The notes under the pieces were generated by a model, which did not search any database, had not been told where the DNA came from, and saw nothing but the letters and a program-made list of their open reading frames with translations. This document shows, piece by piece, positions 1 through 9,191 of a stretch of 64,000 nucleotides of DNA; position 1 is the first letter of the stretch; every line of letters begins with the position of its first letter. The DNA comes from Henriciella algicola (GTDB lineage: Bacteria; Pseudomonadota; Alphaproteobacteria; Caulobacterales; Hyphomonadaceae), in NCBI RefSeq assembly GCF_003576245.1, contig NZ_QWGA01000003.1, forward strand, positions 1,426,001-1,490,000. Direction: 5' to 3'. A program made the translations under genes and the position numbers.

Positions 1-2
1 GG

Positions 3-59
3 GCTAACGTCGCAACGACTGGTTTGGGCGCAGCGATTACGCACTTGGAGCGTCACTGA
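3..59 (+). CDS. Possible C-terminal end of a gene cut by the window edge
   Basis: Frame 3 is open from the window edge to a TGA at 57-59 and reads as 18 residues ending GAAITHLERH, which has a plausible protein composition. The start lies outside the window. Too short to assign to a family. It could be a chance open frame. Confidence 0.25.
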   Translation, partial: ANVATTGLGAAITHLERH

Positions 60-102
60 ATGCATCGCTCCTTTCTGAGACGGCAATCCCCCTCACCCCT
101 GA

Positions 103-124
103 CCCCTCTCCCAAGGGAGAGGGG
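103..124. repeat. Perfect 10-bp inverted repeat, REP-like
   Basis: CCCCTCTCCC at 103-112 is followed after AA by its exact reverse complement at 115-124, preceded by a C-rich tract from 88. This is the general look of dispersed extragenic palindromes. It has no T-tract, so it is not a standard terminator. I saw no second copy in this window. Confidence 0.55.
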
Positions 125-207
125 AGAATCCGACAAACTCAGACATTCTGGTCTCCCGCACCAATCCGGCGTAAACTCTCGCTCGAAACGCTTGAAAGCC
201 ACCCACC

Positions 208-570
208 ATGACCAAACATCGCATCTATACGATGGCCTTTTCCAAGGTTTATCCCGCCTATGTCGCCAAGGCGGAGAAGAAGGGCCGAACCAAGGCTGAG
301 GTCGATGAGATTATCTTCTGGCTGACCGGCCATGATGCGGCGAGCCTTGCCGGCGTCCTGAAGGATGGCACTGATATCGAGACATTCTTCGCGAGCGCGC
401 CGGCGATGAATCCTGACCGGGGTCTGATCAAGGGCGTCGTCTGCGGCGTGCGGGTCGAGGAGGTCGAGGAAGAGACGATGCGGGAAATCCGCTATCTCGA
501 CAAACTCATCGATGAGTTGGCAAAGGGAAAGGCGATGGAGAAAATCCTTCGCAGCCCCTCAGCAGCCTGA
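208..570 (+). CDS. DUF2200 family protein
   Basis: A 120-residue soluble protein matching the compact DUF2200 family in length and layout: an N-terminal [22 protein letters not shown] stretch (residues 5-26), a central IIFWLTGH motif, then conserved FF and NP positions near residues 55-65. No signal peptide or membrane segment is visible. The family has no established function that I know. It stands alone on the plus strand, tail to tail with rbfA. The ATG at 208 is the first good start and the family N-terminus follows it directly. Confidence 0.8.
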   Translation: MTKHRIYTMAFSKVYPAYVAKAEKKGRTKAEVDEIIFWLTGHDAASLAGVLKDGTDIETFFASAPAMNPDRGLIKGVVCGVRVEEVEEETMREIRYLDKLIDELAKGKAMEKILRSPSAA

Positions 571-602
571 TCGAAAGCAGGGCCGCGTTGGCCTCGCGAA
601 GC

Positions 603-1040
603 CTATTCGTCGTCCTCGTCTTCTTCGTCACCGACAAGGTCGCGTTTGACCTGCGGGCTATTGAAGACCGACTCCATATAAGCGCCTTCATCATAGGAAT
701 GGTCGGCGATGAAGTGCAGCTGCGGCGTGAACTTCATGTCGATATGCTTGCCGAGACGGCCGCGAATATAGGGGGCCGCCCGGTTCAGTGCCTTGGCGAG
801 CGCGGTCTGGGCGGCTTCATCCGTCTCGCCCAGCGGTGAGCTGAAGACGTGCGCATGTTTGAGGTCCGGGGAAACGCGAACCTCTCCAATCGTGACATTG
901 ACGCCCTGAAGCTCCGGATCGCGGAACTCCTCGCGCATCATGATGTCTGTGAGGGCGTGGCGGATCAGCTCACCAGCGCGCAGCTGGCGCTGTGAGGGTT
1001 CATTTGCGGCGGGTGCCTGCGATCGTCTCTTCTTCGCCAT
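603..1040 (-). CDS. rbfA: Ribosome-binding factor A
   Basis: RbfA is a KH-fold protein that binds the 30S subunit late in assembly and helps mature the 5' end of 16S rRNA, notably in the cold. The 145-residue protein has the expected RAGELIRHALTDIM start of the fold (residues 21-34), the VTIGEVRVSPDLKHAHVF strand region (49-66) and RAAPYIRGRLGKHIDMKFTP (86-105). An acidic tail closes it. AAGGA seven bases before the ATG supports the start. Its first 41 bases overlap the upstream 205-residue membrane gene, suggesting cotranscription. It lies downstream of infB but beyond that gene's terminator. Confidence 0.95.
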   Translation of the reverse strand: MAKKRRSQAPAANEPSQRQLRAGELIRHALTDIMMREEFRDPELQGVNVTIGEVRVSPDLKHAHVFSSPLGETDEAAQTALAKALNRAAPYIRGRLGKHIDMKFTPQLHFIADHSYDEGAYMESVFNSPQVKRDLVGDEEDEDDE

Positions 1041-1617
1041 CGTGCAATCCTTCTCTCAGACGAGCGCGGAACGCCTGCGCTGCCTGCTTGTCGCGGCCAA
1101 ACCACTTGTCGGGGACGAGCAGCGGATCTGCGCCCCTGAAGGTGATAAGTGTATCACGGCGGCTCTCGCGGACAGACCGGAGCGCGCGCCAGGCGATGCG
1201 TGTCTCTACATCGCCGCGACGGATGTGGAGGCCCGTGGGCGTAAGGTCAATGGCGGTTTCGCTGTCGAGCTCTGCGGCGCGCCCATGATTGTGGCGATAG
1301 GACCAGCGCATGAAGATCAGATACCAGCTGATACCCGCCATGGCAGCGAGCAGGGAAGAGGTCAGCAGGATCCAGTAGTCGGTGAAGGCTGTGCTGGCGA
1401 GCATCTCTCGCGTCACGAACGCGGTGCCTGCAGAAATGACCGGCGCGGTGACACCCGCATAGTAGAGCGCGGTCGGGCCGATATTCGAGGAGCGGGTCTG
1501 GCTGACCAGCCGTTTCATATCCCGGTCACTTGGGGCGCCTGAGATGCTGATGGTTTCGGCATCGGCGGAATAGAGAGGTGTGGCGGCGAGCGATGGCATG
1601 GCCGCCACAAACCACAT
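1000..1617 (-). CDS. YcxB-like membrane protein
   Basis: A 205-residue protein with two predicted membrane segments (about residues 47-69 and 80-105) and a cytosolic C-terminal domain in which TPTGLHIRRGDVETRIAWRALRSVRE resembles the YcxB-like domain (a sheet-rich domain of unknown role found after two helices). The N-terminus up to residue 20 is rich in small residues and may be a poor signal sequence. An alternative ATG lies at 1599; neither start has a clear Shine-Dalgarno. It sits between the infB terminator and rbfA and overlaps rbfA by 41 bases. Confidence 0.6.
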   Translation of the reverse strand: MWFVAAMPSLAATPLYSADAETISISGAPSDRDMKRLVSQTRSSNIGPTALYYAGVTAPVISAGTAFVTREMLASTAFTDYWILLTSSLLAAMAGISWYLIFMRWSYRHNHGRAAELDSETAIDLTPTGLHIRRGDVETRIAWRALRSVRESRRDTLITFRGADPLLVPDKWFGRDKQAAQAFRARLREGLHDGEEETIAGTRRK

Positions 1618-1636
1618 CTTGTTTAACCGCTTATGG

Positions 1637-1662
1637 AAAAAGCCGGGAAATCTCCCGGCTTT
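1637..1662 (-). terminator. Intrinsic terminator downstream of infB
   Basis: Read on the minus strand, GCCGGGA-GATT-TCCCGGC forms a perfect 7-bp stem (1642-1648 with 1653-1659) followed by TTTTT at 1641-1637. It sits 32 bases past the infB stop and separates the rimP-nusA-ylxR-infB unit from the YcxB-like/rbfA unit. Confidence 0.9.
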
Positions 1663-1693
1663 CTCAACTTGATATCAATGTGAGGCAGTGGGC

Positions 1694-4252
1694 CTAGTCG
1701 AGGCGGCGCTCGATCATTTCCACTTCGAAACACTCGATCTTGTCGCCTTCGCGAATGTCTTCGTATTTCTCGAAGGCCATGCCGCACTCCATGCCGGAAG
1801 TAACTTCTGCGACTTCGTCCTTGAAGCGCTTCAGCGTCTTCAGCTTGCCTTCGTGGATCACGACATCGTCGCGCAGCAGGCGGACGCCGCAACCGCGCTT
1901 AACCGTGCCTTCGGACACCTTACAGCCAGCAACCTTGCCGACCTTGGTGATGTTGAAGACTTCCAGAATGTCGGCATAGCCGATGAAGGTTTCGCGCTTC
2001 TCCGGGGCGAGCATGCCTGACAGCGTGTCTTTCACATCGTCGATCAGGTTGTAGATCACCGAATAGTAGCGGATCTCCACGTCTTCCTTCTCAGCGAGCT
2101 CACGGGCCTGCTTGTTCGCACGCACGTTGAACGCAAAGACCGGCGCGCCGGATGATTTCGCGAGCAGGATATCGCTTTCGGAGATGCCACCTGCGGCACC
2201 GTAAACGACATTTGCGCGAACTTCTTCGGTCGACAAACCTTCGAGAGAATGGCGGATCGCTTCGACAGAACCCTGAACGTCGCCTTTGACGACGATTGGG
2301 AGTTCGGAAACCTCCGCAGCGTTCATCGAGTTCATGAGCGACTCAAGCGATGCACGGCCGGAGGCCACGCCCTGCTTCTGGCGTTCTGCACGTTGGCGGT
2401 ATTCGGTGACTTCGCGGGCACGCGCTTCGCTGTCGACGACATTGAACATGTCGCCTGGCTCTGGCGCACCGTCGAGGCCGAGGATTTCGACCGGAACACC
2501 CGGGCCTGCATCCTTGAGCTGCTGGTTGCGCTCGTTCACGAGCGCGCGAACCTTGCCCCACTGCTTGCCTGCCACGACGATCTCGCCGCGCTTCAGCGTA
2601 CCACGATTGATCAGCACGGTTGCGACCGGGCCGCGGCCCTTGTCGAGCTGGGATTCCACAACAATGCCGTCTGCCTGGCGGTCTGGATTGGCCTGCAGTT
2701 CGAGGAGTTCGGCCTGCAGCGTGATGGCTTCGGTCAGCTCATCAAGGCCGGTCTTCGCAAGCGCCGACACCTTGATCGCCTGGACGTCACCGCCCATCGC
2801 TTCAACCTGGATGTCGTGCTGGAGCAGCTCGGTCAGGACCTTGTCCGGATTGGCGTCCGGCTTGTCGCATTTGTTGACCGCAACAATGATCGGCACTTCA
2901 GCAGCCTTGGCGTGTTTGATCGCCTCGATCGTCTGAGGCATCACGCCATCGTCTGCGGCAACCACGAGGATCACGATATCGGTGACGTTCGCACCGCGTG
3001 CCCGCATGGCCGAGAAAGCTGCGTGGCCCGGCGTGTCGAGGAAGGTAATCTTGTCCTCTGACGCCAGTTGAACCTGATAGGCGCCGATATGCTGCGTAAT
3101 GCCGCCAGCTTCGCCTGCGACCACATCGGTCGAGCGGAGGGCATCGAGCAGGGACGTCTTGCCGTGGTCGACGTGGCCCATAATGGTGACGACCGGCGCA
3201 CGTGGCTTCAGATCCTTCGGATCGTCCTTGTCGTCGCCAAGGCCAATTTCGACGTCGGATTCAGCAACACGTTTCACGGTGTGGCCAAATTCCTCGGCAA
3301 TCAGTTCGGCGGTGTCGGCATCAATAATATCATTGGCGCGCATCATTTCGCCCTGGCGCATCATGTATTTGACCACGTCAGCGACGCGCTCATTCATGCG
3401 CTGGGCGAGATCCTGCAGCGTGATCGTTTCTGGCAGGGTAACTTCGCGGGAGACTTTCTCCTGCTGATCACCGCCCTGACGACGCTCACGTTCGCGCTCA
3501 CGGGCGCGTTTCACGGATGCGAGGGAACGCTGACGGTCACCATCATCGCCGAGCGCGCTGGCAATAGTCAGCTTGCCCTTGCGACGCTTGTTATTGCCGC
3601 CGCCGCCACGATTGCGTGAATTGCCATCGTCACCAAAGTCACGGTCGCTGCCACCCTTGCGGGCTTTCTTGTTGCGGCCCTGAGCAGGCTCTGGCATCGG
3701 CATGTCAGGCGATGGTGCAGCTGCACCACCCTGAGCGCCGCGTGGTTTGGCGTCAGCCTTTTTCTTGCGGGCTTCGGCTTCTTCGCGGGCCTTGCGCTCT
3801 TCTTCCTCGGCCTTGCGACGGGCTTCGGCTTCGACGCGTTCCTTGTCTTCCTGGACCTTGCGTTCCTGCTCAGACAGAAGGCGCTCGCGGGCAGCTTCCT
3901 GGCGCTCTTTCTCGGCCTTCTGCTTCTGCTCGGCTTCCCGGCGCTGCAGCAGGACCTTCTGGCGCGCAATCAGTTCTTGTTCGGTAATGCCAAGCTTCTT
4001 GGCGGCTTCAGCCAGTTTCGAAGGCTGTTTGCTGCCAGACTGGGACGAAGGCTTTGAAGCAGGCGCATTCGCGCCGCCCCCGCTACCGGATTGACCGGCG
4101 CCGGGGCCGACGACCCGCCGCTTCTTCGTCTGGACGATGACCTGTTTGGAACGGCCATGACTAAAGCTCTGCTTGACCGTGCCGCTTGATCCGCGGGACA
4201 CCGTCAGGGGCTTGCGTCCACTATTATTGCCTTTGTCGTTCGTATCGCTCAT
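1694..4252 (-). CDS. infB: Translation initiation factor IF-2
   Basis: IF-2 is the GTPase that positions initiator tRNA on the 30S subunit and drives subunit joining. The 852-residue protein has a long, charged, coiled-coil-rich N-terminus (residues 80-170 are mostly E, R, K and A), a Gly/Asn/Arg-rich linker, an IF2_N domain (about 270-320), then the G domain with GHVDHGKTS at about 357-365, DTPGH and NKCDKPD, followed by the beta-barrel domains and the C-terminal initiator-tRNA domain. GGAG lies four bases before the ATG. It is the last gene of the rimP-nusA-ylxR-infB cluster and is followed by a strong terminator. Confidence 0.98.
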   Translation of the reverse strand: MSDTNDKGNNSGRKPLTVSRGSSGTVKQSFSHGRSKQVIVQTKKRRVVGPGAGQSGSGGGANAPASKPSSQSGSKQPSKLAEAAKKLGITEQELIARQKVLLQRREAEQKQKAEKERQEAARERLLSEQERKVQEDKERVEAEARRKAEEEERKAREEAEARKKKADAKPRGAQGGAAAPSPDMPMPEPAQGRNKKARKGGSDRDFGDDGNSRNRGGGGNNKRRKGKLTIASALGDDGDRQRSLASVKRARERERERRQGGDQQEKVSREVTLPETITLQDLAQRMNERVADVVKYMMRQGEMMRANDIIDADTAELIAEEFGHTVKRVAESDVEIGLGDDKDDPKDLKPRAPVVTIMGHVDHGKTSLLDALRSTDVVAGEAGGITQHIGAYQVQLASEDKITFLDTPGHAAFSAMRARGANVTDIVILVVAADDGVMPQTIEAIKHAKAAEVPIIVAVNKCDKPDANPDKVLTELLQHDIQVEAMGGDVQAIKVSALAKTGLDELTEAITLQAELLELQANPDRQADGIVVESQLDKGRGPVATVLINRGTLKRGEIVVAGKQWGKVRALVNERNQQLKDAGPGVPVEILGLDGAPEPGDMFNVVDSEARAREVTEYRQRAERQKQGVASGRASLESLMNSMNAAEVSELPIVVKGDVQGSVEAIRHSLEGLSTEEVRANVVYGAAGGISESDILLAKSSGAPVFAFNVRANKQARELAEKEDVEIRYYSVIYNLIDDVKDTLSGMLAPEKRETFIGYADILEVFNITKVGKVAGCKVSEGTVKRGCGVRLLRDDVVIHEGKLKTLKRFKDEVAEVTSGMECGMAFEKYEDIREGDKIECFEVEMIERRLD

Positions 4253-4305
4253 GCGACTCCATATACCTGCGTATTTACCGGCAGGAACGCCCTGCCGTAA
4301 TCATC

Positions 4306-4980
4306 TTACCGTTTAAGACCAGAAAACCAGTCTCGCTCCGGTGCCGGGCGAAATCCCGTCAGACGCCAATATGCGTCCTTGAAGGCTTCGCACAGCGCCC
4401 CCTGCTGAAGCAGCGCGTGTATCACATGCGGCCTGCCAAAGGCCATGCCCAATTCAGCAGAAGTGAGAGCACCTGCTGTCTGTGGCGTTTCATATATGGC
4501 CTTGGCGAGAAAATGAACCTTGTTGCGGCCATCTTCGCTGCCATCGCTGGCTTCCAGGAGGATTCCGGGCGCTTCGTTCCTTAGATAGGCACGAACCTGG
4601 TCGAATCCAATGACCACCTCACCTGCCTTGCGCGACATGCCGAGATAATTAAGGCATCTCTGCAGCAATTGACGTTCGACAAGGTCGGAAAGGCCAGCTT
4701 CAGCGGTCGTTTTTTGCTTGAAGGCACGGGCGAAAACGCCCTGCTTCACTGCGGCATCGACAGTCTCGCGATCTGCCTTCACCCATGCACCGCGCCCGGG
4801 CAGCTTGCCGGCCACGTCAGGCACAGCAATCCCGTCCGGAGAGCGGACAAAGCGGATCATGCAGTCCTGCGTCCAGGACTCGCGGGTCACCGCGCACTGA
4901 CGGACGGGGCCGTCAGTGCCGGTTTCCTGATTGTCGGACGCCTTCAGGCGTTGGCGGCGATCATTCCTTGGAGTCGGCAT
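4306..4980 (-). CDS. YlxR (DUF448) RNA-binding protein with a C-terminal L7Ae-like half
   Basis: This 224-residue protein begins with a YlxR/DUF448 domain (about 25-95), recognisable from the RQCAVTRES start and the LPGRGAWV motif, a fold thought to bind RNA. The second half (about 105-200) with LGMSRKAGEVVIGFDQVRA resembles the L7Ae/L30e-type ribosomal fold. The fused form is usual in alphaproteobacteria, whereas Firmicutes encode the parts separately. It overlaps the 3' end of nusA by 20 bases and precedes infB, so it belongs to the same operon. GAGGA eight bases before the ATG supports the start. Confidence 0.85.
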   Translation of the reverse strand: MPTPRNDRRQRLKASDNQETGTDGPVRQCAVTRESWTQDCMIRFVRSPDGIAVPDVAGKLPGRGAWVKADRETVDAAVKQGVFARAFKQKTTAEAGLSDLVERQLLQRCLNYLGMSRKAGEVVIGFDQVRAYLRNEAPGILLEASDGSEDGRNKVHFLAKAIYETPQTAGALTSAELGMAFGRPHVIHALLQQGALCEAFKDAYWRLTGFRPAPERDWFSGLKR

Positions 4981-6757
4981 CGTCGCCGTCCTCTGCTGTA
5001 TCGTCGCCAGCCTCTTCGGCAGCGAGTGCGTCGAGGTCGAAGATCAGCTCTTCTTCAGCGAGCTCTTCGTCTGCCTCATTGCCGCCCTTGCCGATGTCGC
5101 CGAGAGCGAGCAGAGCGCGCTCTTCTTCAGACAGGTCAGCCATTTCGCCTTCAGCTTCGGCAGCCATGTCGGCTTCCAGCTGCTCAAGCGCTTCCGGCTC
5201 GACCCAGCCTGCGGCCACACGGGCTCGCATGATGAAGATCTGGGCCTCATCCTTGCGCATTTCGCCCTTCTTCAGGATGCCTTCCTTGAAGACCGGCTTG
5301 CCATCCGGGCCCGGCTCACGCCAGCCCGTAATGTCGTCCGGCACCAGGCCAGCGATATCCTCAAGCGTCGCAACTTCGTTCTCACCGAACTTCACGGCGA
5401 AAGCGACGGTCATGCCTTCAAGCTCCATGACGCTGTCTTCGACGCCAAGCTCCTTGCGGCGAGCGTCCTGCTCGGCTGCGAGGTTCTCGAGGTATTCGCG
5501 GGCGCGTTCCTGGATCTCGTTGGCGACTTCAAGGTCGAAGCCGTCGATGGAGATAAAGTCTTCAGGTGCGACGTAGGCGATTTCCTCAACGCTCTCGAAG
5601 CCTTCAGAGGCCAGCAGCTGTGCCAGCGTCTCATCAGCGTCGAGCGCTTTCATGAAGAGCTCGGTACGTGCCTGGAAGTCTTTCTGGTAGCGCTCGGAAT
5701 CGGCGGTCTCGGTGACGAGGTCGATCTGCCAGCCGGTCAGCTGCGACGCGAGACGGACGTTCTGGCCGCGGCGGCCAATGGCGAGCGGGAACTGATCGTC
5801 AGCAACGACGACTTCGACGCGCTGCTCATCCTCGTCCAGAACCACTTTCGACACTTCGGCCGGCTGCAGTGCGTTCACGATGAATGTCGCGGCGTCATAG
5901 TTCCAGGGAATAATGTCGATCTTCTCGCCCGACAGCTCACCAACGACGGCCTGGACGCGTGCACCGCGCATACCGACACAGGCGCCGACCGGATCGATCG
6001 AGCTGTCATTGGAGATCACGCCGATCTTGGCGCGCGAACCTGCGTCACGGGCGCAAGCGCGGATCTCGATGACGCCGTCATACACTTCCGGCACTTCCTG
6101 GGCGAACAGCTTGACCATGAAGTCAGGGTGAGCGCGCGACAGGAAGATCTGCGGGCCCTTGGTCTCGCGGCTGACCTTGTAAAGATAGGCACGAACGCGG
6201 TCGTTCGGCTGGAAGTTCTCACGTGGGATACCGTCATTGCGGCGGATGATGCCTTCGGCGCGGCCAAGGTCCACGATGACGTGGCCATACTCGACGCGCT
6301 TGACGATGCCGTTGATGATCTCGCCGACACGGTCCTTGTACTCGTCATACTGACGCTCACGCTCGGCATCGCGTACCTTCTGCATGATGACCTGCTTGGC
6401 GGTCTGTGCAGCAACGCGGCCAAAGTCGAATGGCGGAAGCTCTTCCTTGATCTCGGTGCCGACTTCGTAGCTGGCATCGATCTTCTTAGCTTCGGTCAGT
6501 GCAAGCTGCTGGGCCGGGTCCTCGACTTCGTCGTCAGCGACGACGGTCTGGACGCGCCAGAGGGTCTGCTCACCGGTGTCCGCGTCGATGACGGCACGGA
6601 TGTCGTGCTCCTGGCCATAGCGGGACTTCGCGGCCTTCTCGATCGCTTCCTGCATCGCGCCAATGACGATGCTGCGGTCGATGGATTTCTCTTCCGCGAC
6701 GGCTTTAGCAATCTGAAGAATTTCGAGCCGGTTGGCTGAAACGCCGACTGTACTCAT
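4961..6757 (-). CDS. nusA: Transcription termination/antitermination factor NusA
   Basis: NusA binds RNA polymerase and nascent RNA and modulates pausing, termination and rRNA antitermination. The 598-residue protein has the NusA N-terminal domain (about 10-130), an S1 domain (IINGIVKRVEYGHVIVDLGR), and two KH domains including CVGMRGARVQAVVGELSGEKIDI and LAIGRRGQNVRLASQLTGW. The C-terminal 200 residues carry helix-hairpin-helix-like repeats and a strongly acidic tail, longer than the 495-residue E. coli protein, as is common in alphaproteobacteria. It overlaps rimP by four bases and ylxR by 20. GGAG seven bases upstream supports the ATG. Confidence 0.98.
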   Translation of the reverse strand: MSTVGVSANRLEILQIAKAVAEEKSIDRSIVIGAMQEAIEKAAKSRYGQEHDIRAVIDADTGEQTLWRVQTVVADDEVEDPAQQLALTEAKKIDASYEVGTEIKEELPPFDFGRVAAQTAKQVIMQKVRDAERERQYDEYKDRVGEIINGIVKRVEYGHVIVDLGRAEGIIRRNDGIPRENFQPNDRVRAYLYKVSRETKGPQIFLSRAHPDFMVKLFAQEVPEVYDGVIEIRACARDAGSRAKIGVISNDSSIDPVGACVGMRGARVQAVVGELSGEKIDIIPWNYDAATFIVNALQPAEVSKVVLDEDEQRVEVVVADDQFPLAIGRRGQNVRLASQLTGWQIDLVTETADSERYQKDFQARTELFMKALDADETLAQLLASEGFESVEEIAYVAPEDFISIDGFDLEVANEIQERAREYLENLAAEQDARRKELGVEDSVMELEGMTVAFAVKFGENEVATLEDIAGLVPDDITGWREPGPDGKPVFKEGILKKGEMRKDEAQIFIMRARVAAGWVEPEALEQLEADMAAEAEGEMADLSEEERALLALGDIGKGGNEADEELAEEELIFDLDALAAEEAGDDTAEDGDDADSKE

Positions 6758-7359
6758 CTGTTAGCTCCACTTTCTTCTTTATTGTCTTCATTGTCCTCGT
6801 CCTCGCTGTCATCGACATCGAGGCCGGAAAAATCTTCATCGTCTGGCTGCGGCGGCAGGCCACCTGCCTTCTTCGCCGCATCGATCAGCTCATCGGTAAG
6901 CACCAGGCTCGCCTTCGACATCTCATCGACCTGCGCGACCAGTTCGCTCTCATCGTCGAGTTCGATGGCGACACCGCGGTCATCTTCGCGCGTGATAATG
7001 CCCTGAAAGCGGCGGCGGCCGCTTATCGGCATGGCAAGCTCAACCTTGGCGAGGTGTCCGGTCCAGCGGCCAAAATCGCCCTTGCGGGTCAGTGGGCGGT
7101 CAATGCCCGGCGTCGACACTTCGAGCCGGTACGGGTCTGACACAGGGTCAGCGGCTTCAAGCACCGGAGAAATAGCATGCGAAAGGTCGGCGCAATCTTC
7201 GACATTGGTCGGCGCGCCGCCAGCCTTCTCGGTCATGATCTGAAGGATCGGACGCTTGCCGCCCATGAGGCGCACGCGCACGATCTCCATGCCAATGCCA
7301 TCGGCCACAGGCTCGATGAGGCTCAGAATGGTCTTTTCCTGCTGCGAAAGCGCGATCAC
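6754..7359 (-). CDS. rimP: Ribosome maturation factor RimP
   Basis: RimP assists early 30S assembly. The 201-residue protein has the RimP N-terminal domain (residues 10-85, with the conserved YRLEVSTPGIDRPL segment at about 82-95) and the C-terminal SH3-like domain, then an alphaproteobacterial acidic tail of about 35 residues rich in D and E. The start is a GTG at 7359, with GGAG eleven bases upstream. Its stop overlaps the nusA start by four bases. First gene of the rimP-nusA-ylxR-infB cluster. Confidence 0.95.
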   Translation of the reverse strand: MIALSQQEKTILSLIEPVADGIGMEIVRVRLMGGKRPILQIMTEKAGGAPTNVEDCADLSHAISPVLEAADPVSDPYRLEVSTPGIDRPLTRKGDFGRWTGHLAKVELAMPISGRRRFQGIITREDDRGVAIELDDESELVAQVDEMSKASLVLTDELIDAAKKAGGLPPQPDDEDFSGLDVDDSEDEDNEDNKEESGANR

Positions 7360-7383
7360 GGTTCAACTGTCTCCGGGACAAAA

Positions 7384-7425
7384 GAAAGCGGCGGACCCGT
7401 TGCCGGACCCGCCGCCGATATTTTT
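7384..7425. terminator. Possible terminator between TonB-C gene and rimP
   Basis: CGGCGG at 7389-7394 can pair with CCGCCG at 7412-7417 around an imperfect C/G-rich interior. The hairpin is flanked by ATATTTTT on the plus strand and by CTTTCTTT on the minus strand. It sits after the stop of the upstream minus-strand gene and before rimP, so it could end the TonB-C transcript. The interior pairing is poor. Confidence 0.4.
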
Positions 7426-7483
7426 CGACTTGGCCATTAGAATAATGGCCGAAGCGCTGTTTGTCTATAGGAGGCGTCAGCGC

Positions 7484-8659
7484 TCAGTTCGGCAGTACAT
7501 CGTAGGAAGCCGCAAAAGCGAATTCGAAGGGCTGGATTACGTTTTTAACTTCCTTGCGGCAGGGAGGCGCACCAGGGCCTGGTTCCTCCCAATTCCATTT
7601 CAGCCGTTCCATCGATTCAAGCACAGCCTCATCGAATTTATCTGAGGGTACCGACGCTGCGATACGGGCATCGATCCTGCCCTCTTCGTTCACATCGAAC
7701 GCAACGATCACGGCGCCGACATACCCTTCGTTGAGTGCAGCTTGGGGATACTTCGGGCTAGGCGGTCGATTGAGGTTTCCGGGACACCTGCGAATTCGGT
7801 CTTCGGCGTGGGTGGTATCGCCTTCCACGTGGGTGTGGTTGTCGTCAGTTATGGCGTCATCGACAATCTTTTGAGCGCGGCGGCGGGCCCAGCTCGACGT
7901 GTCCTCTGAGCGAAAGTAAGCGTGCATCGCTGTCCACCAGGCATTCGTCTCGTAATATCGGTTTCGCAGCCACTCAGGAGCAGGCGATGGAGCGACGTGA
8001 AACATTAGCTTGAGTTCCGCATACAATTCAGCAATCCCGATGAGTGCGTCCGGTGACTGCTTTTCGTTGAAATGCGTGGTGTGGACCGCGAGCTCTGCGC
8101 CTGACCAAAGTTGTCCGACCTGATCTTTGGCCTGTCCCATATGTGTTGCTGCAGCGGCCGCCGTCTTCTGCGCCATCCTGGCCCGGCCTTCGCTCAGATC
8201 GTTTATGTAGCGATTGTGAAATGCCGACACGGTAAGCAGCGTAGGAAAACTCTCGACACGATCAGATAGCTCAGCATCAAGGGCAGTGCGCGTGTCTGAA
8301 TTCTTTTCAACTGTCCACTCGGCGTACGCCAACAGCAGCCGCCGATCTTCGCGCGTTGGGTGTTCTCCGGCATTCGCAGGCAGTCCGAGAGCAAACTCCG
8401 CCGCAGGAATAGCTGCCTCACATTCGCCATTCCGGCACAGCGCCCAAGCCGCCTCGAACGCCAGAAGTGCAGCGTCCCGATCGTCTGGAGAGGCGACAGC
8501 CTCACCGGCGAGGGCTTCGGCTGCTGTAAGTAGGGAAGGAACGTCATTGGCCTGCACAGCAGCGTTGTAGCGCGCGACCGTTTCGTCCGAAATTTTAGCC
8601 ACAGCCGGTGCGCATAGCGCCCCGAATACCGCGAGCGCCGATACTATAAATTTCCGCAT
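7484..8659 (-). CDS. Exported TonB C-terminal-domain protein, copy 1
   Basis: A 391-residue protein with a Sec signal peptide (residues 1-22, ending CAPAVA) and, at about 295-385, a TonB C-terminal-type domain: SPKYPQAALNEGYVGAVIV followed by VNEEGRIDARI. Unlike true TonB it has no membrane anchor or proline-rich spacer, so coupling to ExbBD is unlikely; the fold may serve protein or peptidoglycan contact in the periplasm (inference). The middle 250 residues are helical with a C-x4-C pair. The ATG at 8659 has AAGGA seven bases upstream and is preferred to the TTG five codons earlier. A paralogue lies at 9192-10385. Confidence 0.7.
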   Translation of the reverse strand: MRKFIVSALAVFGALCAPAVAKISDETVARYNAAVQANDVPSLLTAAEALAGEAVASPDDRDAALLAFEAAWALCRNGECEAAIPAAEFALGLPANAGEHPTREDRRLLLAYAEWTVEKNSDTRTALDAELSDRVESFPTLLTVSAFHNRYINDLSEGRARMAQKTAAAAATHMGQAKDQVGQLWSGAELAVHTTHFNEKQSPDALIGIAELYAELKLMFHVAPSPAPEWLRNRYYETNAWWTAMHAYFRSEDTSSWARRRAQKIVDDAITDDNHTHVEGDTTHAEDRIRRCPGNLNRPPSPKYPQAALNEGYVGAVIVAFDVNEEGRIDARIAASVPSDKFDEAVLESMERLKWNWEEPGPGAPPCRKEVKNVIQPFEFAFAASYDVLPN

Positions 8660-8727
8660 GAATTTGTCCTTCAACCCCAGATATCTGGTCTTGCCGAAGG
8701 GGTTCGAAGTTTCAAGCCTGTAGAGAC

Positions 8728-8758
8728 AAAAAAACGGCGGCTTCCGAAGAAGCCGCCG
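8728..8758 (-). terminator. Intrinsic terminator of the cold-shock gene
   Basis: On the minus strand, a perfect 10-bp stem CGGCGGCTTC / GAAGCCGCCG (8749-8758 with 8735-8744) closed by a stable TTCG tetraloop is followed by seven Ts (8734-8728). It begins 25 bases past the csp stop and should insulate csp from the downstream TonB-C gene. Confidence 0.93.
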
Positions 8759-8782
8759 CTGTATTTCTTATTGGCCTGTGAG

Positions 8783-8992
8783 CTAGAGAAGCTTCAGGTC
8801 AACGGCCGAGGTCTTGCCGCGGCGCTCGTCGGTGTGGAGTTCATACTCAATCGGAGCGTCTTCGGCGAGCGTACGCATGCCGGACTTCTCGACTGCCGAG
8901 ATATGAACGAAGATGTCCGCACCACCAGCGTCAGGCTTGATGAATCCATAGCCCTTCTGGTCGTTGAACCACTTAACTTTTCCGGTTGCCAT
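8783..8992 (-). CDS. Cold-shock domain protein (CspA family)
   Basis: A 69-residue single cold-shock domain that binds single-stranded RNA and DNA and melts RNA structure. The GKVKWFNDQKGYGFI motif (RNP1) and DIFVHISAV (RNP2) are both intact. The start at 8992 (MATGKVKWF) is chosen over a longer in-frame start at 9046 because it matches the family N-terminus and has GGAG eight bases upstream. It has its own strong terminator and a GC-rich structured leader, and lies between two TonB-C paralogues. The promoter was not identified. Confidence 0.95.
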   Translation of the reverse strand: MATGKVKWFNDQKGYGFIKPDAGGADIFVHISAVEKSGMRTLAEDAPIEYELHTDERRGKTSAVDLKLL

Positions 8993-9082
8993 AATGGCTA
9001 CTCCAGTCTTCTCCCCGTGCCGGACCCACACCGTGCGGGTGGTCACGAAGGTTCTCGAAAAAACGGGGGAAGTGAAGAAAGG

Positions 9083-9116
9083 CCGTCGGTCCGACGGGGT
9101 CTTATGAATTCAGACC
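9083..9116 (-). promoter_or_regulatory. Structured 5' leader of the cold-shock gene
   Basis: About 90-125 bases upstream of the csp start, CCGTCGG-T-CCGACGG (9083-9097) is a perfect 7-bp inverted repeat, directly followed by GGTCT (9098-9102) and AGACC (9112-9116), which can form a second hairpin. Both could also pair in an alternative register (GACCGACCG with CGGACGG-like partners). Long structured leaders that act as thermosensors are known for cspA; a role here is inference. Confidence 0.45.
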
Positions 9117-9191
9117 GACCGTATATTCGATGTCTTCCTTATGCCTGAAAACCTCGTTCTTCGCAATCAGCTTTGCATCACAGCTGCGCGA

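Noticed and set aside
4931-6739. 602-codon open frame on the plus strand opposite nusA and ylxR
   Set aside because: It is a mirror of the nusA codon pattern in GC-rich DNA; the minus strand encodes an intact NusA with all domains and the plus-strand translation has no recognisable motif.
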